A program made the position numbers and the translations under genes. The notes beneath the pieces are model-generated. The model was not told where the DNA came from. It saw only the letters and a program-made list of their open reading frames with translations, and searched no databases. This document shows positions 15,479 through 24,229 of a stretch of 64,000 nt of DNA, one piece after another (the stretch's first letter is position 1; every line of letters starts with the position of its first letter). Source of the DNA: Salinimicrobium flavum (GTDB lineage: Bacteria > Bacteroidota > Bacteroidia > Flavobacteriales > Flavobacteriaceae). The DNA is taken from contig NZ_JBHULT010000010.1 of assembly GCF_042684505.1 (NCBI RefSeq), positions 310,001 through 374,000 on the forward strand, given 5' to 3'.

Positions 15479-17359
15479 ATGGAAGTCAGCACATCTAATG
15501 AACTGCAACCTTTAGGCGAAGCCTCCATTGAGAAAATGATAAAAGACCTGCAGGAAGAGTGTGAATTGGAACGACATCTTCCGGGAGGTGGTTATATACA
15601 TATGAGTGATGAATTACCCTACCTGGTTATTTATAGATTAAGCCAGGATAACGAAAACGAAGATAGGGCAACCATCAGGTTTGTTTTAAGTGAAGCTTCT
15701 TTTCTTTTGATTGGAAATAAAGATTTTGAAGGTTATCAACGTCTTATGGCATGTCTTAGTGATGCCATGTCTTCCAAATTCAAATCTTTCCTCATGCTTG
15801 AGATCTTTGCTGGAGAACAGGATTGCAAAAAATTTAAAATTAAAGGACCGGAAGATAAGTTGCCGGGGACTTTAAAGGTGTTCAAGAAGGAATTGGATGA
15901 ATTGAACAATAAATATTACGCCCTGGACCTGGAACCTTCTGAAATAGAAGACACTGCTGATAGACAACCAACAGATACCAAACCTTTACTCGATCTGCAA
16001 AAACTAAAGGATGTTGGAGGATTGTTGCTGGGACTTGAGATCCCCCCCGTATACCGCAATCGGGCTGGTGAAGAATATCCTGTTTTTTTCAGGAGATTTA
16101 AAGATGATCTGGTCGTGGCCTTACATAAAACGATCTATGAATTTATAAGAATACAGACTTCGAGCGGAGTAAAGAGCTATCAGGCCCTGGGGCAAAAAAG
16201 TCTTCAGAAGAAATTGCTGGAAATTGACCGGGAACTGGCAGAGATAGAAACATCCTATCAATTCTTATGGCTGGTTTCCCCCTCTAATATAAGACAGATC
16301 AAAGACACCTTTTTTGAATCAAATTATGAGAACGTTCTGAATTACCACTACAGGTTATTACCAATAGATCCCGATGTCTTAAAACGAAAACTCTATAACC
16401 TCAAAATGGAAGAGATCGATGATCCCGCCCTGTCTTACATTTTCAGGGAGAAGCGGGAAGAACTCGATCTCCAGATAAGCATGCTGACAGACAGAGGTTC
16501 AAAATTCTTTTTTTACAACAGCATGATGTTGTTTGGTGATATAAGCAAAGACCTGCTGAAAGAAGCTGAAAACCTTCTTCGGGAAGTTGATGAAGAGGAG
16601 AACATGGAGTTCAGCAACATAATGAAAGCAGAAGATTTTAAATTTCTGGCCTATTCGGAATTTGATTATTTCAATGAGCAGGATAGTAATTTCTCCAGCA
16701 AGGTGCACATTCGGGATGACGTAAATATCCTTATGGTCTCCCAGGGAGAACTCTATATTCCGAAGGATTTTAAATTAAATGCCGAAGAGACCCGTGCCCT
16801 CATTCAACATGAGATAGGTACCCACGTGCTGACCTATTACAATGGAATGCAACAGCCTTTACGATTACTTTCAGTGGGCTTGACAGATTACGATACCCTG
16901 CAAGAAGGTTTAGCCGTACTATCTGAGTACCTGGTTGGCGGATTGACGGGAAACAGAATGCGTACCCTTGCAGGTCGGGTGGTCGCAGCCTCGGCAAGGA
17001 TGCACGGTGCAGAGTTTCAGGATATCTTCAGGCTTCTGCACCAGGATTATGGCTTTACCCCGGCACGATCCTTCAATATCACTTCACGAATAATGCAGGG
17101 AGGCGGTTTCACCAAAGATATTTCCTATTTAAAAGGTTTACTGGAATTAAAAAAACACCTGGAAGAAGGTGGAGAATTAGCACCACTACTTACGGGAAAA
17201 TTTTCCCTGGAGCATATGCCCATAATTAATGAGTTGCGGGAACGCAGGGTGCTGAAACCAGTAAAGCTCCTGCCCAGATATTTAAATACAGAAGAAACAA
17301 CAAATAAATTACGTAAAATCCGGGAGGGTATGCCCCTTTCACAAATGATCAACGCATGA
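15479..17359 (+). CDS. QEGLA-motif metallopeptidase, MATCAP-like (DUF1704)
   Basis: A 626-residue member of the family once called flavohemoglobin expression-modulating QEGLA motif protein (TIGR02421/DUF1704). The catalytic core has H444-E445-x3-H449 in QHEIGTHVLTYYNG and Q475-E476-G-L-A in TLQEGLAVLSEYLVGGLTG. The same HExxxH plus downstream Glu arrangement occurs in eukaryotic MATCAP, a tyrosine carboxypeptidase acting on tubulin tails. The N-terminal 180 residues are a separate domain. It is therefore predicted to be a zinc carboxypeptidase for C-terminal aromatic residues; bacterial substrates are unknown. Its stop overlaps the start of the ATP-grasp gene (ATGA). Confidence 0.88.
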   Translation: MEVSTSNELQPLGEASIEKMIKDLQEECELERHLPGGGYIHMSDELPYLVIYRLSQDNENEDRATIRFVLSEASFLLIGNKDFEGYQRLMACLSDAMSSKFKSFLMLEIFAGEQDCKKFKIKGPEDKLPGTLKVFKKELDELNNKYYALDLEPSEIEDTADRQPTDTKPLLDLQKLKDVGGLLLGLEIPPVYRNRAGEEYPVFFRRFKDDLVVALHKTIYEFIRIQTSSGVKSYQALGQKSLQKKLLEIDRELAEIETSYQFLWLVSPSNIRQIKDTFFESNYENVLNYHYRLLPIDPDVLKRKLYNLKMEEIDDPALSYIFREKREELDLQISMLTDRGSKFFFYNSMMLFGDISKDLLKEAENLLREVDEEENMEFSNIMKAEDFKFLAYSEFDYFNEQDSNFSSKVHIRDDVNILMVSQGELYIPKDFKLNAEETRALIQHEIGTHVLTYYNGMQQPLRLLSVGLTDYDTLQEGLAVLSEYLVGGLTGNRMRTLAGRVVAASARMHGAEFQDIFRLLHQDYGFTPARSFNITSRIMQGGGFTKDISYLKGLLELKKHLEEGGELAPLLTGKFSLEHMPIINELRERRVLKPVKLLPRYLNTEETTNKLRKIREGMPLSQMINA

Positions 17360-18402
17360 AAATATGTTTTGTAGTTAACGGCATTGAGTCCGAAAAATGT
17401 GGTACCACGCTGTACCTCACTTATGAAGCCTGGAAACGCAAACATGACGTCTACGTCATGGGAGTAGGTGATTTTTCCTTTACAAATACTGAGAAATTAA
17501 GTATTAACAGTACTTATGTTTCCAAATCTGCAAATGCCGAATCTCCACAGGAGTATTTAGAAATCCTGAAAAGTGATAAAGCAAAACACCAGCGCATAGT
17601 TGCTGCAGACCTTGATGTATTGTTCATTAGGAATAACCCTACTGAGGAAGGCAGCAGTCGTCAATGGGCAGAACAGGCCGGTGTCGCTTTTGGTCGTATG
17701 ATGCAACAGGAAGGGGTCCTGGTGCTTAACGATGCCTATGCCCTATCCAACGCCTTCATCGATAAACTTTATTTCGAGGAGTTACCAAGCGCGATCAAAC
17801 CCGCCTCACTCATTACCCGTGATAAGGAGGAGATCCTGAAATTCTTCGAAGACCATAAAAAGAAAATGGTATTAAAACCTCTGGAAGGTTCGGGAGGACG
17901 TGATGTATACCTTATCGATAAAAATGAAAAGAACCTTAACCAGATCATTGAGAACATTACCAATAAAGGATATGTGATCGCTCAGGAATTCCTGCCTGCA
18001 GCCAAAGAAGACGTACGTGTCCTGCTCATGAATGGGCAGATCATGGAAAAAGATGGCAAGTTCGGGATCATTAGGCGCGTAAGCGGGGAAGGAGAATTCC
18101 GCAGTAATTTTTCCCAGGGAGGAAAGGCAGACAAAACCGAACTTACCGCAGGGATCCAAAAAGTGGTTGACGTGGTGGGCCCCAAACTCATTAAAGACGG
18201 ATTGTTCTTTGTGGGGCTGGATGTGGTCAATGATAAACTTATAGAGATCAATGTGCTGAGTCCCGGAGGGTTAGATCATTTCGGAGAAATAGGGCTGCCC
18301 GATTTTTCAGATATCGTAATAGATTCTATAGAAAAGAAAGTGAAATACAAAAATATGTATGAAGGTCAGATTGAGAATAAGGTTCTCGCAACTATGGCAT
18401 AA
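17356..18402 (+). CDS. ATP-grasp ligase, glutathione synthetase-like
   Basis: A 348-residue ATP-grasp enzyme related to GshB/RimK. The N-terminal Rossmann-like domain (MKICFVVNGIESEKCGTTLY) precedes the ATP-grasp fold with the lysine strand MVLKPLEGSGGRDVYLID near residue 175, hinge AQEFLPA, Arg in EDVRVLLMNG and the metal-binding end FVGLDVVNDKLIEINVLSPGG (Asp, Glu, Asn). It would form an amide bond between an amino acid or peptide carboxylate and an amine at the cost of ATP. Classical glutathione synthesis is not supported, since no GshA is nearby. It sits between a peptidase and a deacylase, suggesting a modification pathway. Confidence 0.88.
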   Translation: MKICFVVNGIESEKCGTTLYLTYEAWKRKHDVYVMGVGDFSFTNTEKLSINSTYVSKSANAESPQEYLEILKSDKAKHQRIVAADLDVLFIRNNPTEEGSSRQWAEQAGVAFGRMMQQEGVLVLNDAYALSNAFIDKLYFEELPSAIKPASLITRDKEEILKFFEDHKKKMVLKPLEGSGGRDVYLIDKNEKNLNQIIENITNKGYVIAQEFLPAAKEDVRVLLMNGQIMEKDGKFGIIRRVSGEGEFRSNFSQGGKADKTELTAGIQKVVDVVGPKLIKDGLFFVGLDVVNDKLIEINVLSPGGLDHFGEIGLPDFSDIVIDSIEKKVKYKNMYEGQIENKVLATMA

Positions 18403-18416
18403 AAACATAAATAGGA

Positions 18417-19313
18417 ATGAACAGAAGAATCATAGGAAATTATACCAGCAACAAGAAAGGACCTTTACTTTTTGTAACAGCAGGAGTCCACGGCAATGAG
18501 CCCAGCGGAGTAAATGCTTTAAAAAGGGTATTCGCCGAGCTGGAGAAGACACAGCCGGAGATCCTGGGAAGAATTGTTGGGGTGGTGGGAAACAAAGCCG
18601 CTCTGGAAAAGGACCAGCGGTTCATAGATGAAGACCTGAATCGAACGTGGACAGAAGAAAATGTAAAAAAAGCACAGCCTGAAACTCAGGAACAAAAGGA
18701 GATGCATGAGATCATTGAGGTCCTGCAACGGTTCCCGGAAAGTGAATATACCAAACGTTACTTTCTTGATTGCCACACCACTTCCTCAGACAGTCTTCCC
18801 TACATCTCTGTTCAGGAAGTAAATGACAATGACGACTGGGCACATAGGTTCCCGACTTATATCGTGAGAGGTTTCAGTGATATTATTTATGGGGCCATTG
18901 ATCATTATATGAGCCGTACCGGCCTTACCGGTTTTGTGTTTGAAGCGGGGCAGCATACCAGCCCCTCTTCGGAAGAAAATCACGAGGGAATGATATGGCT
19001 TAATTTAAAAGAAGCTTGTGATCTGGACCTGGAAAAACTATCCTGCTATCCAGAATGTGTGGAGAAATTCACTAAAGATAATGCCCCTGAGCAGAAGACC
19101 TTTAAGATCTTATACCGCCATGAGATAAAAGATGGGGACAATTTCAAAATGGAACCCGGATACGGAAATTTCCAGAAGATCAAAAAAGGGGAATTACTCG
19201 CCATGAACAATGGGGAGGAGTTGAAAAGTGAGTGGGATGATTATTTATTTATGCCCCTTTATCAATCCCAGGGAAATGACGGTTTTTTTATTATTCGGGA
19301 TGTGAATAACTAG
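18417..19313 (+). CDS. Succinylglutamate desuccinylase/aspartoacylase-like hydrolase
   Basis: A 298-residue M14-fold zinc hydrolase of the AstE/AspA family. Zinc ligands are in AGVHGNEPSGV (HxxE) and FLDCHTTSS (His); the catalytic Glu is likely in FVFEAGQHTSPSSEENHEGM. AstE removes succinate from succinylglutamate and AspA acetate from acetylaspartate; related proteins hydrolyse isopeptide or N-acyl bonds. No arginine succinyltransferase pathway genes are close, so AST function is unlikely. It starts 14 bp after the ATP-grasp gene and is the last gene of the operon, followed by a terminator at 19342. Confidence 0.88.
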   Translation: MNRRIIGNYTSNKKGPLLFVTAGVHGNEPSGVNALKRVFAELEKTQPEILGRIVGVVGNKAALEKDQRFIDEDLNRTWTEENVKKAQPETQEQKEMHEIIEVLQRFPESEYTKRYFLDCHTTSSDSLPYISVQEVNDNDDWAHRFPTYIVRGFSDIIYGAIDHYMSRTGLTGFVFEAGQHTSPSSEENHEGMIWLNLKEACDLDLEKLSCYPECVEKFTKDNAPEQKTFKILYRHEIKDGDNFKMEPGYGNFQKIKKGELLAMNNGEELKSEWDDYLFMPLYQSQGNDGFFIIRDVNN

Positions 19314-19341
19314 GAGAAAATTCCTGGAAATAGAATTATAA

Positions 19342-19372
19342 ATCCGGCTCTCTGAGCCGGATCTTTTGTTTT
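19342..19372 (+). terminator. Rho-independent terminator
   Basis: ATCCGGCT (19342-19349) pairs with AGCCGGAT (19355-19362), with a CTCTG loop and a T-rich tail, at the end of the three-gene operon. Confidence 0.85.
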
Positions 19373-19373
19373 T

Positions 19374-19703
19374 TCACCTCTTCACTATGCCCAATGACTT
19401 CCCGGTCCTGCAATCTACCCTCAGCAATTCCCCCTTCTCTACTCCATACTTTCCACGGGGCACTTCATAATCTGCCTTCCCGGAAGTGGAACGTATAAAG
19501 GTAATCCTGCTGCCGTCACCTGGGTCTATTAACGGACTAATACAGGAAGTACCTTCATATTCTGCACCCGGGGCAGGTTCGAATACTTCTGGAGTTCCCG
19601 TCGCCTCACGCAGAATATCAGAGTCCTTAAAAGAGGATTGACTTGTTCCACAACTCATCAATACCACAACTAAAATAAACGAACATAAATTTTTGGTTTT
19701 CAT
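19374..19703 (-). CDS. Small hypothetical lipoprotein
   Basis: A 109-residue protein with a lipoprotein signal (LCSFILVVVLMSCGTSQ, lipid-modified Cys near residue 18). The mature part contains a pair of Cys (GTSCISPL and VDCRTGK) that could form a disulfide, and strands ending in KSLGIVKR. No domain recognised. It is convergent to the aspartoacylase-like gene and separate from the sugar operon that ends 80 bp upstream. Confidence 0.65.
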   Translation of the reverse strand: MKTKNLCSFILVVVLMSCGTSQSSFKDSDILREATGTPEVFEPAPGAEYEGTSCISPLIDPGDGSRITFIRSTSGKADYEVPRGKYGVEKGELLRVDCRTGKSLGIVKR

Positions 19704-19783
19704 ATTGTTGGTTTTAAGCCTATTAAAGTTAGTAGCGGCAGAAAGAAAAAAGTGTTAAGCAAATGTCAAATTGTACAGAGGGA

Positions 19784-20650
19784 TCAGGAAATTGCAATTA
19801 AGTACAAACCTGCCATTATCGTAAGGATCCCTATTAACCTGTTCCTGAAATTCTTTCTTTCATTCATGAACAGGAAAGCGTACAGGATAATGAAGACCGA
19901 ACTTGCCCTTTTAATGGAGATGACATAAGGGACGAGAATGAATTGCAGGGCAAACATTTGGGTGATTACACTGGAAGATTTAAAAAAACCTACCATAAAC
20001 AGCGGCCATTTCCTATTCCTTATTTGTAACCACGGCTTTTTTGATTTGATCAAAAGAATGGGGACCAGATAGAAAAGGACCAGCAGATCTTTGGAAAAGG
20101 CCCAATATACCGGTGAAGTCTCCTCTACTCCTATTTTATCAATATTGGCTGTTATGCTCCAGATGAAGGCAACCAGAAGCATATAACGCGATCCCTGGTT
20201 ACTGATAAGGGAAACAAAAGGCGCAAATATCTTTTTTGGATCTTCACTGATGTTTGAAATATACGTTCCCGTCACAATAAGGAGAATACCGAATATTCCC
20301 AGGGTGCTTGGGAATTCCCCGATCATGATGGGAGAGGTGATCAACATGAACAATGGGGTAAGGGTGATCAACGGAAGGGTGACCGAAATCTCTGACCGTT
20401 TTATAGCTTTGAAGTAGAGAAGGATCACACCTAGTTGAAGCACAGAACTGGCAAGGAGGGCCCAGAGAAACCGGGTGCTCATGTACTCGATACCCAGGTA
20501 TATGACTATTGGAAAAAGAAGAAGACTTTGCACCAGGTGCATTGAAAATGCAGCGGTATATTCATCAATGTGATGAAGGTTGTATTTGCTGGTAATATCT
20601 TTTAAAGCTTCTGAAACCGCTGTTCCAAAAGCCAGTAAAAAACCGAACAT
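19784..20650 (-). CDS. EamA/DMT-family transporter
   Basis: A 288-residue protein with about ten hydrophobic helices in two EamA-like halves (first half to about 140, second from about 155). Segments such as LPLITLTPLFMLITSPIM and FKSSSVITQMFALQFILVPYVISIKRASSVF are those of drug/metabolite transporters, which move amino acids, sugars, sugar alcohols or metabolites across the inner membrane. It is the last gene of the seven-gene minus-strand operon, 12 bp after an ASRT-like gene, so a sugar or oxidised sugar substrate is plausible but unproven. Confidence 0.82.
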   Translation of the reverse strand: MFGFLLAFGTAVSEALKDITSKYNLHHIDEYTAAFSMHLVQSLLLFPIVIYLGIEYMSTRFLWALLASSVLQLGVILLYFKAIKRSEISVTLPLITLTPLFMLITSPIMIGEFPSTLGIFGILLIVTGTYISNISEDPKKIFAPFVSLISNQGSRYMLLVAFIWSITANIDKIGVEETSPVYWAFSKDLLVLFYLVPILLIKSKKPWLQIRNRKWPLFMVGFFKSSSVITQMFALQFILVPYVISIKRASSVFIILYAFLFMNERKNFRNRLIGILTIMAGLYLIAIS

Positions 20651-20662
20651 TTCTAATTTATT

Positions 20663-21040
20663 TTAGTTCCCTGCGGGAAAAGCCATAGTTCCCATGTTAG
20701 CGTTTGCAGCAGCTCCTGTATCCATACGACTAAACTGCACCACCACCGGAACATTGGATTTTATATAACAAGAGTAATTTCTTTCCAACCTTATGGGATA
20801 GGGGTCGATGAGATCATTGAAGCGCACCTTGCGCAACCTTTTGGGTTGTAACTCTATCTCATATTTTTCTGAGGGTTCCTCGTCTTCATAAAAAATAAAC
20901 AATTCGATTTTTGCTTCTTCTTCGGAAGTGTTCAAAATGGCAATTTTTTCGTGACTTATGAAATCAGGTTCTTTTCCGTTACTTTGAAAAGGTATTCTCC
21001 CGGCTGAAAAAGCCCAGTCTAATTTTCCGTATGCTTTCAT
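20663..21040 (-). CDS. ASRT-family (sensory rhodopsin transducer-like) protein, divergent paralogue
   Basis: A 125-residue beta-sandwich protein of the Anabaena sensory rhodopsin transducer family (PF07100). It shares the family pattern with the paralogue at 22233: SHEKIAILNTS, IFYEDEEPSEKYEIELQP, RLRKVRFNDLIDPYPI and SNVPVVVQFSRMDT. It has lost the QHTRLDSRQAENALLSTIA sequence that the paralogue keeps near the C-terminus (here QFSRMDTGAAANANMGTMA). ASRT forms tetramers and is thought to bind small molecules such as sugars or to regulate genes. No rhodopsin gene is in the window. The start overlaps the oxidase stop (ATGA). Confidence 0.85.
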   Translation of the reverse strand: MKAYGKLDWAFSAGRIPFQSNGKEPDFISHEKIAILNTSEEEAKIELFIFYEDEEPSEKYEIELQPKRLRKVRFNDLIDPYPIRLERNYSCYIKSNVPVVVQFSRMDTGAAANANMGTMAFPAGN

Positions 21041-22230
21041 AAACCTGGGTTTAATATTTCTTTTAAGTAGGGGGTTAAAAATACTCCGTCAGGATCCATC
21101 TTTTGACGGTGTTTCTGAAATGTGTCCCATTCAGGATACATCTCCTTCAATTGATCTGCCTTTAAAAAATGCTTCTTACCCCAGTGAGGCCTTCCGCCGT
21201 ACTTCAGGAAAATGGGTTCAATGTCCTTAAAATATTCTTCAAATGGCATGCCCGCGTTATGGTGCAGGGATATGGTGACAGATTCCCTACCGTACATGGG
21301 GCTGATACAGACATCATCTGCTTGTATGGTTCGGTAAAGTATCCTCCATGCCACTTCCTTTCGCCATTTCTTTCTCACCTGTTCCCGGACTTCCATAAAA
21401 CAATCGGTCGCTTTTTCTGCATCGAAGACAAATTCCATTTCATCAAACTTGAGATGTCGGGACCTGGGCAGGATCTTATGACTGTGACCTTTTCTCTCCA
21501 TTTCTAATGAACCATAAGTTATTTCGGGCATTTCAGCTCCCTCTTCATTCATCACCCTTATCTTACAGAGATCTGTCCGGGGATACCAGTAAAAATCAAA
21601 ATTCCGGTTGTTTTTTTGAAGTTCCTCCAGGTTTTCAAAACATTTGTCCAAATGCACGCACCACTCCTTTCTGTGCAATCTGTAAGTAGGTAGCAGCTGT
21701 AATCTCATTTTCAGAAAGATCCCGCAGGTACCCAAAGAAACTCGCAGGGCCCTCAAAAATTCAGGATCCTTTTCTTTTGAAACCTCGAGGATCTCCCCTT
21801 TCCCGTTGATCATTCGGGCTCCCACCAGCATGGATGACAGGTTTTTGAGCTGTATGCCTGTTCCATGGGTTCCGGTACCTATAGCGCCTGCCAGGGTTTG
21901 AACATCTACATCACCGGTATTGTGCATGGCGAGCCCATAGCGAAAAAGGTCTTTTCCCGCATCTTTTACTGTCATACCTGCCGGCACTGTGGCTCTTCCG
22001 GTTTCGCTGTCTGGTGACTCCACCCCCTGAAAATGTTTCAGTGAAAGCAAATAGTCTTCGGTTTTCACCAGGGCAGATGACGAATGACCCGCTCCCACTA
22101 CCCGTACATTTTTTCCTTCGCGCCGGGCATTTTGGATAAGGTCAACTATCTCCGCCTCAGACTCGGGTTCAAAGACCTTCCCGGGCTGAAAGACCAAACT
22201 TCCGCTCCAGTTTTTCCAAACATCTCCCAT
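21037..22230 (-). CDS. FAD-dependent aldonolactone oxidase-like protein (ALO family)
   Basis: A 397-residue oxidase with an N-terminal FAD_binding_4 domain (VRVVGAGHSSSALVKTEDYLLSL, then TLAGAIGTGTHGTG) and a C-terminal D-arabinono-1,4-lactone oxidase domain ending in RPHWGKKHF, which is the conserved catalytic region of ALO/GULO enzymes. These oxidise the C2 position of L-gulono-, L-galactono- or D-arabinonolactone to ascorbate-type products. Some bacterial relatives oxidise alditols (xylitol, sorbitol). It is sandwiched between two ASRT-like genes in an operon of glucosidases, consistent with sugar or polyol oxidation. Confidence 0.88.
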   Translation of the reverse strand: MGDVWKNWSGSLVFQPGKVFEPESEAEIVDLIQNARREGKNVRVVGAGHSSSALVKTEDYLLSLKHFQGVESPDSETGRATVPAGMTVKDAGKDLFRYGLAMHNTGDVDVQTLAGAIGTGTHGTGIQLKNLSSMLVGARMINGKGEILEVSKEKDPEFLRALRVSLGTCGIFLKMRLQLLPTYRLHRKEWCVHLDKCFENLEELQKNNRNFDFYWYPRTDLCKIRVMNEEGAEMPEITYGSLEMERKGHSHKILPRSRHLKFDEMEFVFDAEKATDCFMEVREQVRKKWRKEVAWRILYRTIQADDVCISPMYGRESVTISLHHNAGMPFEEYFKDIEPIFLKYGGRPHWGKKHFLKADQLKEMYPEWDTFQKHRQKMDPDGVFLTPYLKEILNPGL

Positions 22231-22232
22231 AA

Positions 22233-22604
22233 CTATTCAGAATAGGCTATAGTACTCAGTAAAGCGTTCTCTGCCTGCCGGGAATCGAGACGGGTATGTT
22301 GTACCACTACAGGCACGGTAGATTCTATCACACAGGCATAATCTGTGCCTGTAGGCACGGGTTCAGGATCTTTTAGATCGTTGAACCTAACATGTTTGGT
22401 GCGCTGTGCTTCAACGGTCACTTTATAAGGCCCCACTGGATCTTTATCTGAGAAAAAGATAGTGATCTCCACCTCTGCTTGTTGATTTGAGGTATTTAAA
22501 ATACAGGCGGTCTCATGACTGGTAAATTCAGGCTCAGGTCCTGTTCCGTAAGAAGGAATATATCCTTCGGCTATGACCCAGCTCTTCTTTCCAAATGTTC
22601 TCAT
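22233..22604 (-). CDS. ASRT-family protein, canonical paralogue
   Basis: A 123-residue protein closely following the Anabaena sensory rhodopsin transducer family: GTGPEPEFTSHETACILNTS, ITIFFSDKDPVGPYKV, RTKHVRFNDLKDPEPVPTG and TVPVVVQHTRLDSRQAEN. The family is a beta-barrel tetramer first found as partner of a sensory rhodopsin. It is common in bacteria that have no rhodopsin, often next to carbohydrate genes, and has been proposed to bind small ligands. It lies 2 bp from the oxidase gene and 14 bp after the alpha-glucosidase gene. Confidence 0.9.
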   Translation of the reverse strand: MRTFGKKSWVIAEGYIPSYGTGPEPEFTSHETACILNTSNQQAEVEITIFFSDKDPVGPYKVTVEAQRTKHVRFNDLKDPEPVPTGTDYACVIESTVPVVVQHTRLDSRQAENALLSTIAYSE

Positions 22605-22618
22605 AATTAAATTTTTGG

Positions 22619-24229
22619 TTATGTATATTCATTTACGATTACCTCAATCAACAGCCCAAGATCCCCTTTGATCCTTAGGGCTCCTTCCATTTCTTTGCCT
22701 TCAAATTCAGGATGGGTTGACAATTTCACTTCTCCTTTCCAGAAAAAACCCGGGGTGAAGTTTTCTTCGGAATTCTTTAAATTCAGAATAATGAGAAACA
22801 ACTTGTCATTATAACTGCGCATGTAAGACAGCAGGTTATTTTCTGTGTACACAGGAAGATGGTCCCCCACGTGCAATGCCGGTTCCTTATTCCGCAGGTG
22901 TAGCAACCTGCGATGAAAGTGCAACATGCTGCCTTCTTCATCCCATTGCTTTTTCACATTCACCTCCCTGAAATTCTTCATTAAGGGTAGCCAGGGTTCC
23001 CCGGTGGTAAATCCGGCATTTTCAGAATCATCCCACTGCATGGGTGTGCGTTCAGGATCACGGCTCTGTCCAACCCCCGGCTCATTCAAGGCTTGTGGAT
23101 CTTGTATTTTATCTTCCGGAATATCGACGTCTTCCATACCCAATTCATCCCCGTAATAAACTGTAGGGGTTCCCCTTAAGGTAAGCAACAACATAGCCGC
23201 GACCTTAGCCTGTTCCTTTCCTACCCGGGTTGCTATCCTGGATTTGTCATGGTTTCCCAGAACCCAGTTTGGCCATCCTTCAGGTGGAAGAGCTCCTTCA
23301 TATTCATTGATAGCGGCTTCGATCTTACTGGCTTCCCATGGCAATTGCAGTAATTGAAAGTTAAAGGGTAAATGTGCCCCCTTATTATCTTCCCCGTAAT
23401 AGCGAACCAGTTTACTAATAGGCAGATAGATTTCCCCTATCAAGAGCCGCTCCTTGTAGGAATCGACCACCTTTCTCATCTTACGCACAATGTCGTGCAC
23501 TTCATCCTGATCTGTGGAATAGGCCGGAATATGACGACTATAGGAATTCAATTTTTCATTGTGATCAGGGTTGGGAGGATCATCACGTAATTTGGCATCT
23601 TTGATCATATGCCACATCACATCCACCCTGAAACCGTCAACCCCTTTTTCGAGCCAGAACTTCATGACATTGAGCATGGCATTCTGCACTTCGGGATTGC
23701 GCCAGTTAAGATCTGGCTGTTCCTTTAAAAAGGCATGATAATAATACTGGCCGGTAGCTTCATCATATTCCCATCCGCTTCCGCCAAAAACGCTTAGCCA
23801 GTTATTGGGCGGGCCGCCATCTGGAGCAGGGTCCTTCCAGATATACCAGTCCCGTTTAGGGTTGTTCTTTGAGCTTTTTGATTCTATGAACCATGGATGC
23901 TTGTCTGATGAATGGTTGGGGACAAGGTCCAGGATAAGCTTCATGTCCCTTTTATGGATCTCTTTGAGAAGTTCATCAAAATCCTTCATATCCCCAAACA
24001 TTTCATGTATGCCGGTGTAGTCACTCACGTCATACCCAAAATCGGCCATTGGGGAGGGATATATTGGAGAGATCCAGACCCCTACTATCCCCAGATCATT
24101 CAGATAATCCAGTTTTTTGATTATGCCCTGCAGGTCACCAATCCCATCCCCGTCACTGTCATTAAATGACCTGGGATAAATTTGATAGATCACATTCTTT
24201 TGCCACCATAAGTAATTTTTGTACATCAT
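22619..24229 (-). CDS. GH13 alpha-glucosidase
   Basis: A 536-residue GH13 enzyme of the oligo-1,6-glucosidase/alpha-glucosidase type (subfamily 17/23/31-like). Conserved regions: DLVPNHSSDKHPWF (region I), GFRVDVMWHM with nucleophile Asp (II), LLIGEIYLP with acid/base Glu (III) and VLGNHDKSR (IV). QSRDPERTPMQWDDSENAGF is typical of alpha-glucosidases. No signal peptide, so it acts in the cytoplasm, hydrolysing maltose, isomaltose or related oligosaccharides to glucose. It overlaps the upstream TreS-like gene by four bases (ATGA). Confidence 0.92.
   Translation of the reverse strand: MMYKNYLWWQKNVIYQIYPRSFNDSDGDGIGDLQGIIKKLDYLNDLGIVGVWISPIYPSPMADFGYDVSDYTGIHEMFGDMKDFDELLKEIHKRDMKLILDLVPNHSSDKHPWFIESKSSKNNPKRDWYIWKDPAPDGGPPNNWLSVFGGSGWEYDEATGQYYYHAFLKEQPDLNWRNPEVQNAMLNVMKFWLEKGVDGFRVDVMWHMIKDAKLRDDPPNPDHNEKLNSYSRHIPAYSTDQDEVHDIVRKMRKVVDSYKERLLIGEIYLPISKLVRYYGEDNKGAHLPFNFQLLQLPWEASKIEAAINEYEGALPPEGWPNWVLGNHDKSRIATRVGKEQAKVAAMLLLTLRGTPTVYYGDELGMEDVDIPEDKIQDPQALNEPGVGQSRDPERTPMQWDDSENAGFTTGEPWLPLMKNFREVNVKKQWDEEGSMLHFHRRLLHLRNKEPALHVGDHLPVYTENNLLSYMRSYNDKLFLIILNLKNSEENFTPGFFWKGEVKLSTHPEFEGKEMEGALRIKGDLGLLIEVIVNEYT

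Noticed and set aside
20663..22604. Light-sensing system based on the ASRT homologues
   Set aside because: No rhodopsin-like seven-helix protein with a retinal Lys is in the window; the context is sugar metabolism.
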